DNA of 64,000 nt, from positions 12,119,138 through 12,183,137 of the forward strand of contig OY740771.1 in the NCBI GenBank assembly GCA_963513935.1, in the 5' to 3' direction. A program made the position numbers and the translations under genes. The notes beneath the pieces are model-generated. The model saw only the letters and a list, made by a program, of their open reading frames with translations, made no database searches and was not told the origin of the DNA. This DNA is from Aphrophora alni (lineage: Eukaryota; Arthropoda; Insecta; Hemiptera; Aphrophoridae). The first letter of the stretch is position 1. The number at the start of each line of letters is the position of its first letter. Shown piece after piece: positions 48,209 to 59,663 of the stretch.

Positions 48209-48818
48209 AGTGTTGTATTGATGGGTCCATTTGTCTGTGCGTGAGGCTGGCTATGACGCGGGGGAGGAGAGGGGGTGGTTATCGTTCATTTACAAAAAAC
48301 ATGTAGTAATATCTTTGCTAGTACTGATATTTTAAAGGACGTAAAACAATAAAATTTGCTTTTTTTTCCCCTCCCCAGATAAGAAAGGAATTTTTTGTTT
48401 TAGTTTATTAGTTTAAAGTTTTTTTAAAATTTCCATGTAAACAGGTTACCAGTTTGTCTAAATAGTGTACCTTTATTTTTTCATTTTCAGCCAGGTAAAA
48501 AATAAATTTTACCAATACACCAAAATAGTTTTGCCGAAAAAATTCTAACATAACAACTTCAAACACAAATTAAATTAAAAAAGGAACAATAATGTTTAAC
48601 TTTTTTTATCAACAATTAACGTCACAACCTTCCTCATTAAACTGAGAAGATTTTGATGTAATCATCATGTTTCTATGTGCACTACAAATCTTGTAAACTG
48701 TAATTATGTCTCCCGAAAGGTAGACAAACATAGTGGGGTGAGCGAGCCCTACTTTTACAGAACGGCTAGTAGCGTCAGAGCCGCGCGCACAGACAAATGG
48801 TCCCATCAGTACAACCTA
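48209..48818. mobile_element. Inverted-repeat element (about 0.6 kb)
   Basis: GTTGTATTGATGGGTCCATT then TGTCTGTGCGTG at the left is inverted at the right as CACAGACAAATGGTCCCATC then AGTACAAC. It flanks AT-rich non-coding sequence. A (GT)n run (48175-48195) and a G-run lie just outside the left arm. It is probably a MITE. Confidence 0.55.
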
Positions 48819-49889
48819 AACGTGTCGACCGATTTTAATCAAATTTGATATGTGAGCCTATTTTAAACATACCTATATCTCGTACCTATTTACAATTTTT
48901 TTTCGAATAAATAAAGTTAAAATTTAGGGGAGCTTCCATACCGAAACAAAATTACTATTTTCTCAAAATAACGTCTAACGATTTTTCTCAAATTGTGCTA
49001 GAGTACCCAAACAAAACGTATCTCTCTAAAGTCTCGGTTCACAAGTTTTAACAAAATCGGCCATGTGGTTGAAATAAAAAATTGAATTTCTCTAATGATA
49101 GTAAGTCAGTAAATTTCGTTGAAATATTTGTGATACTTGTAGATTAAAGATACAAAATAAAATATTACGGTTCAGGTATATTTGTAAAAAAAACAAAATA
49201 GTACTTCCATCGTGAACTTTTCACAATCAAGGTACGAGACAAAGCTGTCATACAGGGTCTAAAAAGTCCCTTTAATTTTTTATTGCTTAAAATAAATTAA
49301 CATAACTTTGTATATATCTTGTGATATATAACAGTACGTATATTTTTACGATTTTTGGGAGAATGAGTGGGGGGGGGTAAAAATCTTAAGTGTAAAGTTA
49401 GGTCATGTGGCACATCATTGTAAAAATTATTAAAAGACAAAGTAAAAGGCACAAACTATAGCTTAGTAGTTTGCTCCGTTTCAAATTAATGGACAATCAA
49501 AATTCTGAAAAATTGTATTTTTTATTATAACATCAAAGCAGATTTATAGGAATAAGTAACTTGTTAAGGTTAGAGATACAACATATTTTATTAGACTACT
49601 AATGGTCTATAAAAAACCAGTAAATACATTTAGTACAATACCACAAACATTATTTCGAAAACCTACCAAAGCAAACAGTTCACACTATTTTAATGTTATG
49701 TTTCAGTAATGTCATTACATAATTCTTTTGGTTTAGTCCTATGACAGAGATATTCAGAATTACCTGATTTACAGTAAATTGTCAAACTGCGCATTTAAAC
49801 TTCCATACAAAAGTACAAGCTTTTCTGAAAATAACAATAAATAATATCTGGGGTGACATTGTTTGACTGGTATCAAATATTTGATGTGT

Positions 49890-50560
49890 CAACTAGTCAC
49901 AATTTGCACGTTTAGTTTTGTAAACTTCTGTTTTCAGGTAGCCTCAAATATAAAATAATCTAAAGAAGATAAAAATTGTGAACGAGCTGGCCACTCGATC
50001 GTTCCTCGTCTATCAATCCATCTCCCTTCAAAATGAAACACTTTTATAAAAAAATATTGAGGCGATGCTCCATCTTGTTGAAATATTGGACTATGGTCAT
50101 CATTTTGATTGTCATTTGTTACAGCAGGAAGTATTTGCTGTTATAGAAAGCGCAGATATTTCTGTCTATCTTAAAAACCCCGCTCAGACATTAACAGATT
50201 TTGTATGGTGAGTTTCAAAACCAGTGAGGGTTTTTACTCCACCAATATCGACGGTAATGCCGAATAACTGCTCTGTGCAAAATTAATTAACATTCGTCAG
50301 TAAAATATACACCTCTTAAAAAATCATTATAGTTTCTGCCCATCACATTTCTTTCACAAAATTGAAGTTTTCTATCGGGATCATCTTCATTGAGTTCTAA
50401 AAGTATTTTTATTTTATAAGTGTGGAAGTTATTATTTTTGAGTTTTTGTGTACTGATCCAATTGACAAACCAGTTTCATGTGCAACGCTACAAACTGATT
50501 GGTGTGGTTCTCTTATTAATGAATAGAAAATGTCCCTTTACATTTACGATTTTTAACCCC
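49890..50560 (-). pseudogene. IS630/Tc1-like DDE transposase remnant
   Basis: Minus-strand frames give HTYKIKILLELNEDDPDRK, LQFCERN, a DDE-like YFTDEC, RYWWSKNPHW, QQDGASPQ, then GRWIDRRGTIEWPARS and LDYFIFEA. This order (EDDPDRRxxFCE, F-DE-F, N-HW, QQDGAPPH, WIGRRGxIEWPxRSPDLTPLDFFLW) is that of an insect DDE transposase family of the IS630/Tc1/mariner superfamily. Many stops are present. ACAGGGTC at 49254 could be a terminus. Confidence 0.82.
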
Positions 50561-50769
50561 CCAATCAATCCTTAAAAAATCATAGAGGTTCAGATATGTC
50601 AAACAATACACCTTGTTATGTACTACAAGAGTGTTAAAGGGCTTTTTGAACACTTTATTAGTTGATTTTTCTTTCATTACATATATTTCCGTTTTGGCTT
50701 TACACAGAAATCCCAACTTTTAGAAGTAGAAATAAAAAAAGGAAATTTTAACGAGAAAGAATTCCAAGA

Positions 50770-52340
50770 ATAAAATGTCAAATCATTTACACACGTGTTA
50801 TAATATGTATTAATTGCCTTTATATAAAGTTTTCTGGTTTGAATTTACTTTCCTCGTTATAAAGTTTTGACTTTATACTTGAATCAGTCAGCTGTGTTAT
50901 TTCGAAGAAATTTTTATCCTATTTTTAAAATTGCTGAAACATTTCCTGTTGTATCTTATTAGATAAATTTACATCATGTCGATGGGTAAAAAAAAAACTA
51001 TTCCCACACTATATAGAAAGATAATTATATGGTAAAACATTGCACAAACTTTCTCGCAAGCATATCTACATTACCAACTATATGCATTACAGTAAATATA
51101 CATTAAAACAAGTATTATTAAGTAGAGTAAAAATGAAATATTGTATCAACTTGGAATTAACAAAAATTACTTATTTGGAATATACAAAATTGAATATATT
51201 ACACAATGAATAAAAACTTTCTAAGGTAATAAAATCTGTATGGATTGAAATACTTTTATACTTATTATTAATTACCCAAAGCAAAAGTAAAAATCAATGG
51301 AGTCTTAACTTACAGAGAATTTTAAAATGAGGTATCTCAAGCCTATACGTGCCTATTAGTGACTAACAGCGATTCATTGAACCATAGTAACAATGTACTC
51401 GTACTATACTAGTATACTTCTACAACAAAAGTTAATAAGATAACCAACAATTAAATACATTTTATAATTTTAAAAAAACATTCCTAGCGGCTATAAATTC
51501 AACTTAATTCTCCATGGCTGAGTTTACTTTTATGACAGCTATGAGCACGAGTGGAACATGTATTATGATTTCAATTTGAAAATTTGTTTTGCCAGTATAT
51601 AAAACTTTAAAGTTTATTGAATTTTTTCTCGTTATAATTTATAGCCTACTTCATAAGTACTTTTTGCTTTTTTAAATAATTTATGAATATTTGTATGTGA
51701 ATTTTAAAAGAGTCGAATTCATATCTATCTTTTAAGTGGGTAATTACAAAGTCACAAAAACCATTTAAAACTGGCTCACTTTCCTTTCAAATCACTACTG
51801 TTTGATAGTGGAAACAGAAATTGAGAAGTTCTGAATATATAATGTGAATTAATTAGAAAAGAAATAAAATAATATTTTACAACTATTCAGAATGACTTGA
51901 TTTACTGAATGGAGGTAATCATGCTTATAATTTTCAAGAGGTTATTTTCTATAGACTTGTCCTATTAAACTGTAGAATTGCTATTCAACTTTGTGTTTTA
52001 GAAAATCTAGAACATATACTTATTTACTAGAGTTAAAATGTTGTTTTCCCTTTTACATTGGATCATTCTATAAAATGCTTACTGTCTTATTCCCTTTATA
52101 CCCAAAGGAGGACGTAAGGTTTTCCCCAAGAATTTCCTCAAGTCCGTAATTTACTTTTCTACAGTTGTCCTGAATCGTAGAGATGAAAGGTTTCTCTTTC
52201 CTCGTGGTTTCTACTACAGGACCTGTCTACTTATATCACTGCAAACCTTTCTAAGGGTTCCTCTTATCTCCTACTTTTTCTTTCATCTTGATGGACTGTT
52301 GTCTTAATCCATATCTCTGATATTATTCGTTGGTAAAGGT
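50770..52340. other. No gene recognised
   Basis: AT-rich sequence without recognisable coding frames, repeats or RNA genes. Confidence 0.4.
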
Positions 52341-52341
52341 A

Positions 52342-52707
<366 letters not shown>

Positions 52708-53146
52708 TGTAACGTAATTTTAACGCCTCTGGCAGCGCTGAACAAAAGGGGTGTAAATCTGTGTAATGTTTTATTTGTTATTTCCGGAGGACCTTTATTA
52801 TGATATTAATTAAATAACAGACACTGAAATAATTAAGTGAATGTTGATCTTACCTTGAGGTATGATGTTAGGATGATTCCTGGCCAGGACTGGTCTGCAG
52901 AGCTGGAAGTAAAAGATCACAAACACAAATATTCCAGTGTCCTTTTTAAAATAGAGTGGTGAATTGAAGGTTAAAGCGTAAAAAATATATATAAGCGGTT
53001 TTTTTGTAACACGCACACTTGACAATTGCAAAACAGCATCTGAACCAACCTGCTCTATTATCGCATGAATCAAAAAAATGCGCACGTCGCCTCGTCAAGT
53101 GTGTAGCCTAATTGGGTTTATGCAGGGGCCATATGAATACCAAACA
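52708..53146 (-). repeat. 3' LTR of the BEL/Pao element
   Basis: 439 bp, TG...CA ends, same as 59220-59658. On the minus strand it has AATAAAG and AATAAAAC, possible polyadenylation signals. The base run just inside it (CGCGGCCGGTA on the minus strand) is not a polypurine tract, so the plus-strand priming site is unclear. Confidence 0.94.
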
Positions 53147-53246
53147 TACCGGCCGCGTTGAAACGTTGTTTCGAAATAATCATGAAAGTGGAAGGAAGAA
53201 GGTGAGAAACAGCGAGGGCGGACGCAAGGAGCGGAACCGCGTCGGG

Positions 53247-56200
53247 TTATTGAGGGTTAGAAGAGGAAGGTGGGTAGTCGATGGGCAGTTTGAACACCTT
53301 AGTGACCGGCCGCGAAAGGGTACCGCTGGAGGTGCGCAGTGTGACCACACGGACCGCGCCATCCTGTCCTGGATGTAGCTGTGTTATACGGGCGAGAGGC
53401 CATGTAAGCGGCCGAGACAGGTGGTCGTGCACCACGACCATGTCTCCTATAGCGAGGTTGCGCGTTGGTTTTGTCCATTTCGTGCGTTGCTGAAGTGTGT
53501 GGAGATACTCTAATCTCCAGCGTTGCCATAGTAGCTGGAAGAAGCGTTGCGATTGTTGCCAATGTTTTAGGCGGTTTTCTGGCATGGCAGTGACGTCCTC
53601 TTCAGGTAGCGAGACCAGAGGTTGACCAACTAGGAAGTGTCCTGGAGTAAGTGCCGAAAGGTCGTTAGGGTCGTTGGACAGCGGTGTCAACGGCCTAGAG
53701 TTGAGCATGGCCTCCACACGGGTGGTTAGCGTTAGGAAGTCCATAAGCTGTATACGTTGTTCACCAAGCGTACGAGTTAAGTGATGTTTGGTATTCTTAA
53801 CGGCGCTTTCCCAGAGACCACCTTGGTGCGGTGCTGCGGGGGGTATAAAATGAAATGCGATGCAATTTTCACTAGCGAAATGCGAGAGCGATTCGGCAAA
53901 CTGTGGTTGCTTCTTGAATTCGGCGTATATAGCGTTTACTTTTGCAGCGGCGCCTACGAAGTTGGTGCCACGGTCAGAATAGAGGTTAGTGCAAGGACCT
54001 CTGCGTGAAATGAATCTGGTGAGAGCTGCGATGTATTCGGACGTTGTTAAGTCCATTGCAATTTCTATGTGAACAGCTTTAGTAGCGAAGCAGACGAAGA
54101 TGCACAAGTAGACCTTGACGATCTTAGCGCTGCGTAGCGAATGGATCTTGACAAAGAACGGACCTGCGTAGTCAACTCCCGTAGTAGTGAACGGCTTGGC
54201 GGGCGTCACTCGTGAGCCTGGCAGATTGCCCATCAACGGAAGCTCGTGCGTTGGTCTTGTCCTGAAGCAGACGATGCATCGGAATACGCAAGATCTGATG
54301 ATACTTCGCGCTGAGAGGATCCAAAACTTTTGCGTCAGAAGTGACTGGAGTAACTGCGGTCCTGAGTGCAAATAGCGTTTGTGGTAGGCATTTATTATGG
54401 CTGTGGTGACGTGATGTTTCTTAGGCAGCAGAAGAGGGTGCCTGGAGGTGTAATTTAGAGGGGACTGAGTGAGGCGTCCTCCAACTCTTAGAAGTCCCTT
54501 GCTGTCCAGAAAAGGGTTCAGTCTTTGCAGTGCGATGGAGCAGGGTCGACGAGAGTTCAGAAGCTGGATGTCAGCCTGAAATGCGGTGCGTTGGACAATC
54601 TTGATAATAGCTTCCTCAGCAGTGTTCAATTCTGCGATTGTAAGGAAACCAGACGGTTTGGATTTATTCCTGCAATTATGAGCGAAGCGTTGAACGTAGG
54701 CGACAATGCGATTGAGCGTAGTCCAATTGGAAAATGTAGACAAGAGGTCCCATTCGTGACTGGTAGAAGCGATGCCTACGTGAAGCGGATTTGTGCGGGT
54801 TTCGGGCAGAATGTCCAACACCTGCGCAGGTGTATTAGGCCATTCATGGACCGGAAGCGAAATCCACGGCGGACCTGACCACCACAAGGGGCGAGTCACG
54901 AGAGACAAACAAGAAATGGGACGCGTGGCACAATCAGCAGGATTGTGACATGAGTCAACATGGAACCAATGTTCAGGAGTTACCCACTCCTGAATTTGAG
55001 TGACCCTGTTGGCAATATAAACCTTTAGCTTGTATGATGGACTTTTAATCCAGGCGAGAGCGACGGATGAGTCAGAGTAACAGCGGATTTGCTCGATTTG
55101 ATAATGCGGAGTGATAAGCGAAACAGCGTGTGCCATGAGGTTGGCGAGTAAATGAGCAGCGCATAGTTCCAGACGAGGAAGCGATATACGCTTGAGCGGT
55201 GCAACCTTGGACTTAGCGAATAACAGCGTTATATGTATATTATTGTCCTTATCAGTCGTGCGTACATAAATAACAGCAGCATAACCTTGTTCAGAGGCGT
55301 CTCCAAAGCCAAGAAGTTGTATTGTTTTAGCGTCGTGAAGTCGTGCATAGCGTGGAATTCGTATGTCTCTCAAGGTAGGCATGTCCTCAACAAACGTTTG
55401 CCACGTACTAACCATATGATCGGGCAATGGGTCATCCCAATCAAGACCAAGAGTCCATAGTACTTGGATGATACTTTTGGCGTGAAACATTATTGGCGCT
55501 AACCAACCACATGGGTCATAAAGATGAGCAATGACCGAGAGAATTGCGCGTTTAGTGTAAATAGGTTCGACTTTCTTAATTGTGTAGGAAAACATATCAG
55601 TAGATGGTGTCCATTTTAAACCTAAGATTGACACTAAAGGTTGATCGTCAGATTTAAAGTATAGCGGGGTTTCACGATGATCTTCAGGAACAGCGTTTAA
55701 TAGCTCTGTAGCGTTTGAGGTCCATTTCCTAAGTTCGAATTGACCTTTGGAGAGCAGTTGAATCAATTGTGATTGTAGGTTTAAAGCTGAAGCGACATCA
55801 TGTGACCCGGTGACAATGTCATCAACATAAATGTTGGTTTTAAGAACATTAGCGGCCAGCGGAAATTCATGACCATGGTCGTCTGCGAGTTGATTTAAAG
55901 TGCGTATGGCGAGAAATGGAGCAGATTTCACCCCATATGTAACTGTAGTTAATTTATAAGTTGAAATAGGCTGCAATTTATTATCACGCCACAAAATTAA
56001 TTGGTAATTTTGATCAGCGGAAGCAAGTTTTATTTGCCTATACATCTGGCGTATATCACATGAGAATACGATATTGTATCGGCGAAAATGGAAAATAACA
56101 TCGCATATGTTTGCTTGTAGCTTTGCACCACAATATAGCGTATCGTTTAGAGACATTCCGTTGCTGCTTTTTGCACTTGCGTCAAATACAACTCTGAGTT

Positions 56201-57116
56201 TAGTAGTTGAACTCGATTCTTTAGTTACCCCATGATGTGGTAAGAAATAGTGATTAGGCGGAAGATCAGGTTCCGTATACAGATGCATATGACCGGAAGA
56301 AAGATAGTCACGCATGAAAGCAGAATAAGCGATTTTCAAAGTTGAATTTTTGCTGAAAGAATTTTCCAAATTTAGAAAACGACGTTTAGCCTGGTCAAAA
56401 GAGTTACCAAGAAGAATGTTCTTATCAATAAATGGCAGAGCCACTTCATAGCGACCGTCCGAGAGACGGGTCATATTGTTTATGTACGATGATTCACAAT
56501 CTAACTCATCTTTGGTGTTTTGATTTACCACTGGTGGTTCCTCAAGTGACCAAAATTGCTGCAAAACATGATTTAAGCGTGTGGTGTCACAAACAAACAA
56601 AGAAATAGAATTTTTAACGACGAAATTAGTACGAACTGGACCGACAAGAACATAACCGAACACAGTATCTATGGCAGTAGGCAGATGTTCGCCTAAATTA
56701 ATTTTATGACCTGTTATGATTTGGCCATAAATGTCAGCACCGATCAACATTTCAATTTTTTTAGGACAATTAAATTTCGGATCGGCTAGTTGAATATGTC
56801 TAAGCTTGTTTTGAATTTCACAAGATGGCGTCCATTGCGGTAGTTCGGAGGCTATATGGTCTAGGACAATGATGTTATGTGTACCTTCCAAAACACGTCC
56901 GTCCAAAGAGCCTAAAGTTAATTTAACAAATCCTTTAATGCGTGTGGAAACATTGGAGATTCCCTGTAGGCTTAAAACTGTAGGTTGAATTTTCAGGCCT
57001 AAGTCCAAAGCACACTGCGTGGTTATGAGGGAGGTTTGACTCCCTGAGTCCAAAATAGCCGTAGCTATGCATGATTTACTAGAATTTGGATTAAGTACTA
57101 ATTTAGTGGTCCCCAA
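53247..57116 (-). CDS. pol: BEL/Pao pol polyprotein
   Basis: 1,289 codons from the TTG at 57116, but the frame is open up to the gag stop at 57231, so the true start is upstream or by readthrough. Domains: aspartic protease with LDSGS at residues 22-26; reverse transcriptase about 300-480 with YVDD at 430-433; RNase H with D606, E650, D682 and D728 (GFGDAS, LPRLEL, YSDSS, HNPAD); integrase with a zinc site H912, H917, C947, C950 and catalytic D982, D1048 and E1103 (GVDYAG, YSDRGTNF, GGLWESA). All key residues are present and there is no frameshift. The protein copies element RNA into DNA and inserts it into the genome. It is G+C-richer than its surroundings. Confidence 0.96.
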   Translation of the reverse strand: MGTTKLVLNPNSSKSCIATAILDSGSQTSLITTQCALDLGLKIQPTVLSLQGISNVSTRIKGFVKLTLGSLDGRVLEGTHNIIVLDHIASELPQWTPSCEIQNKLRHIQLADPKFNCPKKIEMLIGADIYGQIITGHKINLGEHLPTAIDTVFGYVLVGPVRTNFVVKNSISLFVCDTTRLNHVLQQFWSLEEPPVVNQNTKDELDCESSYINNMTRLSDGRYEVALPFIDKNILLGNSFDQAKRRFLNLENSFSKNSTLKIAYSAFMRDYLSSGHMHLYTEPDLPPNHYFLPHHGVTKESSSTTKLRVVFDASAKSSNGMSLNDTLYCGAKLQANICDVIFHFRRYNIVFSCDIRQMYRQIKLASADQNYQLILWRDNKLQPISTYKLTTVTYGVKSAPFLAIRTLNQLADDHGHEFPLAANVLKTNIYVDDIVTGSHDVASALNLQSQLIQLLSKGQFELRKWTSNATELLNAVPEDHRETPLYFKSDDQPLVSILGLKWTPSTDMFSYTIKKVEPIYTKRAILSVIAHLYDPCGWLAPIMFHAKSIIQVLWTLGLDWDDPLPDHMVSTWQTFVEDMPTLRDIRIPRYARLHDAKTIQLLGFGDASEQGYAAVIYVRTTDKDNNIHITLLFAKSKVAPLKRISLPRLELCAAHLLANLMAHAVSLITPHYQIEQIRCYSDSSVALAWIKSPSYKLKVYIANRVTQIQEWVTPEHWFHVDSCHNPADCATRPISCLSLVTRPLWWSGPPWISLPVHEWPNTPAQVLDILPETRTNPLHVGIASTSHEWDLLSTFSNWTTLNRIVAYVQRFAHNCRNKSKPSGFLTIAELNTAEEAIIKIVQRTAFQADIQLLNSRRPCSIALQRLNPFLDSKGLLRVGGRLTQSPLNYTSRHPLLLPKKHHVTTAIINAYHKRYLHSGPQLLQSLLTQKFWILSARSIIRSCVFRCIVCFRTRPTHELPLMGNLPGSRVTPAKPFTTTGVDYAGPFFVKIHSLRSAKIVKVYLCIFVCFATKAVHIEIAMDLTTSEYIAALTRFISRRGPCTNLYSDRGTNFVGAAAKVNAIYAEFKKQPQFAESLSHFASENCIAFHFIPPAAPHQGGLWESAVKNTKHHLTRTLGEQRIQLMDFLTLTTRVEAMLNSRPLTPLSNDPNDLSALTPGHFLVGQPLVSLPEEDVTAMPENRLKHWQQSQRFFQLLWQRWRLEYLHTLQQRTKWTKPTRNLAIGDMVVVHDHLSRPLTWPLARITQLHPGQDGAVRVVTLRTSSGTLSRPVTKVFKLPIDYPPSSSNPQ

Positions 57117-57230
57117 AATAGTAATTAATCCGTTAGAGCGAATAGCGAGGTTAGGCCTAGTGGATAGGCTGGTTATCTTTTGCGAGTGATCGTGTCCAGT
57201 GAAGCGATGCGATTTTTGCGAGCCTTTTAG

Positions 57231-57233
57231 TCA
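57231..57233 (-). promoter_or_regulatory. In-frame UGA between gag and pol, readthrough context UGA-CUA
   Basis: The gag stop is UGA followed directly by CUA. Gag and pol are in the same frame: 117 nt, all open, separate this stop from the TTG at 57116. UGA followed by CUA is a context known to allow efficient readthrough in several viral and cellular genes. Many BEL/Pao elements have one uninterrupted gag-pol frame, so this could be regulated readthrough or a single nonsense mutation. Confidence 0.55.
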
Positions 57234-58499
57234 TGATTGTGACGCAGGCGACTCCTGTTGTATTTTAATGTGCAACAAGGTATGGTGCTTAGCGCTGCAT
57301 AACTTGCACACACTTTGTGATTTACAGCGTGATACAATATGCATGTGACTTAAACAATTAACACAAAAGCGTTGCGATTTTATAAAATCAAATCGTTTGT
57401 TAGGCGATAGATTGTGAAAATTTTCACATTTGTAAATATTATGATCATTTTTCTGACAAAAATTACAGCTGCGTTGGTGTACAGTAGTTTGGTAAACCTG
57501 AGGTGTGATTTTAGGTTTTACGGGAACGTTGACTTTGGTATGCGTCAATTTCGGACAAGTAGATTTGTTGTCAACGGCAGTAGCGATAGTGGCGTCATCT
57601 AGACGAGTACACTCGCGTTTCAAAAAAGTAAACAATTCCCCAATTGTGGGCACCTTACGGTCTGTTGATCGTTGGTCTTCAAATCGTTTACGGGATTCCT
57701 GATCCAGTTTCCTGAATAGGATGGTCAAGAGACCCAACTCATTAGAAATATCAAACTTTAGTACTTTTAGTGCCTGAGCATTTTCGGTAAAAGTGTCTAA
57801 CATCTGTCTAATATTGTAAACAGAAGGTGAAACAATAGGTGGCATGTCAAGTATGTTTGATATATGAAAATTGACCAGGCGTCGTGTGTTTTGGTACCTG
57901 TCACACAGAGTATCCCACACAATGCGATAATTAGTAGAATTTAAAGGCAGACCCTTAACAATTTTTAATGGTTCACCAGATAAAACTGAAACCAAATATG
58001 TGAATTTCTCCACGGCGGAAATTGACTCATTTTCATGGATAGTAGAATTAAACATGTGATAGAAAGTAGTCCAAAGCGACAGATTACCATCAAAGGTAGG
58101 TAATGAAAGGCGTGGTAAGCGAATTGATGATTGTTTTGCAATGTCAATATCATGCGGAGCTGTGGGAGAATGTACAGTAGTGCTAGCAAGTTTATGTGGT
58201 ATCAACACTTTAATTATTGATTTAATATTAATCGACAGGTCAGTTATTGCGTCTTGAGCGGCGAGAACCTTTTGCAACTGATCTTCTGTCGTGTTTTCAT
58301 CTTCGACAACGCGCGCTATATAACCATCGAACTCCAGAATCTTCTTTGCGACAACCTCCGAATATTCTACGAGTTTGTATTCGCCAACAGTCGTTAACGG
58401 CTCAGTTTCAGCCTCACTAAGCGTGTGAACTGCTTCATAAATTTTCTCAAACTGCGCTTTAATTAGTGTTGATTGTCGTGAAAATGCCGAAAATCGCAT
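57231..58499 (-). CDS. gag: BEL/Pao gag protein
   Basis: 422 residues from ATG 58497-58499, the first ATG of the frame. The central region (about 130-300) has the DUF1759-like motif LPTFDGNLSLWTTFYHMF and further blocks typical of BEL/Pao gag. The C-terminus has two CCHC zinc knuckles (C345-C348-H353-C358 and C379-C382-H387-C392) and a third CCHH-type site (C398-C401-H406-H410). It is expected to form the particle and bind element RNA. It ends in UGA-CUA, and the same frame continues into pol. No internal damage is seen. Confidence 0.94.
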   Translation of the reverse strand: MRFSAFSRQSTLIKAQFEKIYEAVHTLSEAETEPLTTVGEYKLVEYSEVVAKKILEFDGYIARVVEDENTTEDQLQKVLAAQDAITDLSINIKSIIKVLIPHKLASTTVHSPTAPHDIDIAKQSSIRLPRLSLPTFDGNLSLWTTFYHMFNSTIHENESISAVEKFTYLVSVLSGEPLKIVKGLPLNSTNYRIVWDTLCDRYQNTRRLVNFHISNILDMPPIVSPSVYNIRQMLDTFTENAQALKVLKFDISNELGLLTILFRKLDQESRKRFEDQRSTDRKVPTIGELFTFLKRECTRLDDATIATAVDNKSTCPKLTHTKVNVPVKPKITPQVYQTTVHQRSCNFCQKNDHNIYKCENFHNLSPNKRFDFIKSQRFCVNCLSHMHIVSRCKSQSVCKLCSAKHHTLLHIKIQQESPASQS

Positions 58500-59219
58500 G
58501 ATTGCATACAGTCAGTTTCAAAATGGCCGATGAATTTCCAATTAGCGAGTATTCTTGTTATGTATAAAAATAATAGCGGAAAATAATTGAATGTAATTAT
58601 AATTAACGTGGATAGACAATTACTATTATTGCAACTGCAGTGATTTAATTAAATGTCAAAAATAAAATTATTGCATTCAGAACGTTACTTTTAATAGCAT
58701 GCAGAATCGCAAATTTGTTGATTTCGTTAGATTGTTTATCTGTTAGATTAGGCTAAGTAGATTTTGTTATACAGGTCTTAGTTAATAAACAAGACCTAAG
58801 TAAATACAGATAAGTTGGCTGGACAGCTGTGCTTGAACAACAATGATATAGACTTTCTGTTTTTTGTCCAGTATTGTGGTCCAAATGTGGATATAGCGTA
58901 ACAAAATGGCGAAACAAAATGGCTGCCACCGTTTTATAAAAATGTCTAATCGAATGCACTTTTATTTAGAACTTGCAGAGCCTAATTTAAGTCTGACACG
59001 AAATTAGGTTGTTTGAGTAATTCAATTTTACTTTAATAATTAACTGAGAATTTGGATAGTAGGCTATATTAATTTGTGAAGCTTAGGACAATATGACTGA
59101 TTTAGGCTACTGTGTGTTAGCGTTTAAAACAAAAAAAAGTTATTTTGTTTAAATGATGATTACACTCCTATAACGTAATACCCAAAACTGATATATATCC
59201 GGCCCGTATGACCAAAAAC
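58500..59219 (-). other. Untranslated leader of the BEL/Pao element
   Basis: 720 bp between the 5' LTR and gag. Directly inside the LTR (59199-59214), five bases in, the minus strand reads TGGTCATACGGGCCGG. It starts TGG as a tRNA primer-binding site should, but I cannot name the tRNA with confidence. No coding frame of note. Confidence 0.7.
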
Positions 59220-59658
59220 TGTAACGTAATTTTAACGCCTCTGGCAGCGCTGAACAAAAGGGGTGTAAATCTGTGTAATGTTTTATTTGTTATTTCCGGA
59301 GGACCTTTATTATGATATTAATTAAATAACAGACACTGAAATAATTAAGTGAATGTTGATCTTACCTTGAGGTATGATGTTAGGATGATTCCTGGCCAGG
59401 ACTGGTCTGCAGAGCTGGAAGTAAAAGATCACAAACACAAATATTCCAGTGTCCTTTTTAAAATAGAGTGGTGAATTGAAGGTTAAAGCGTAAAAAATAT
59501 ATATAAGCGGTTTTTTTGTAACACGCACACTTGACAATTGCAAAACAGCATCTGAACCAACCTGCTCTATTATCGCATGAATCAAAAAAATGCGCACGTC
59601 GCCTCGTCAAGTGTGTAGCCTAATTGGGTTTATGCAGGGGCCATATGAATACCAAACA
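59220..59658 (-). repeat. 5' LTR of the BEL/Pao element
   Basis: 439 bp. On the minus strand there is a TATATATA box (about 59496-59505) after CCGCT, AATAAA-type signals near 59280-59310, and a strong splice-donor-like CAAG/GTAAGATC near 59365. It acts as promoter in the upstream position. It is identical by eye to the 3' LTR. Confidence 0.94.
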
Positions 59659-59663
59659 CAATT
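59659..59663. repeat. Target site duplication (right), CAATT
   Basis: Copy of 52703-52707 directly after the LTR end CCAAACA. Confidence 0.93.

Larger units (their letters stand above)
52708..59658 (-). mobile_element. BEL/Pao LTR retrotransposon, structurally complete
   Basis: This is a 6,951-bp element on the minus strand. Two 439-bp LTRs, identical as far as I can read, begin TG and end CA, and the 5-bp duplication CAATT flanks the whole. The order is LTR, leader, gag (58499-57231), a single in-frame UGA, pol with protease, reverse transcriptase, RNase H and integrase (to 53247), LTR. The arrangement protease-RT-RNase H-integrase and the DUF1759-like gag are typical of BEL/Pao. There is no env. 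Identical LTRs imply a very recent insertion. It lies inside the 3' UTR of a LINE fragment. Confidence 0.95.

Noticed and set aside
52810..53085. 91-codon frame present twice (also 59322-59597)
   Set aside because: Both copies are the LTR of the BEL element; LTRs do not normally encode protein and no domain is visible.
53112..55460. Several plus-strand frames of 60-117 codons
   Set aside because: Antisense shadows of BEL pol, explained by its higher G+C content.
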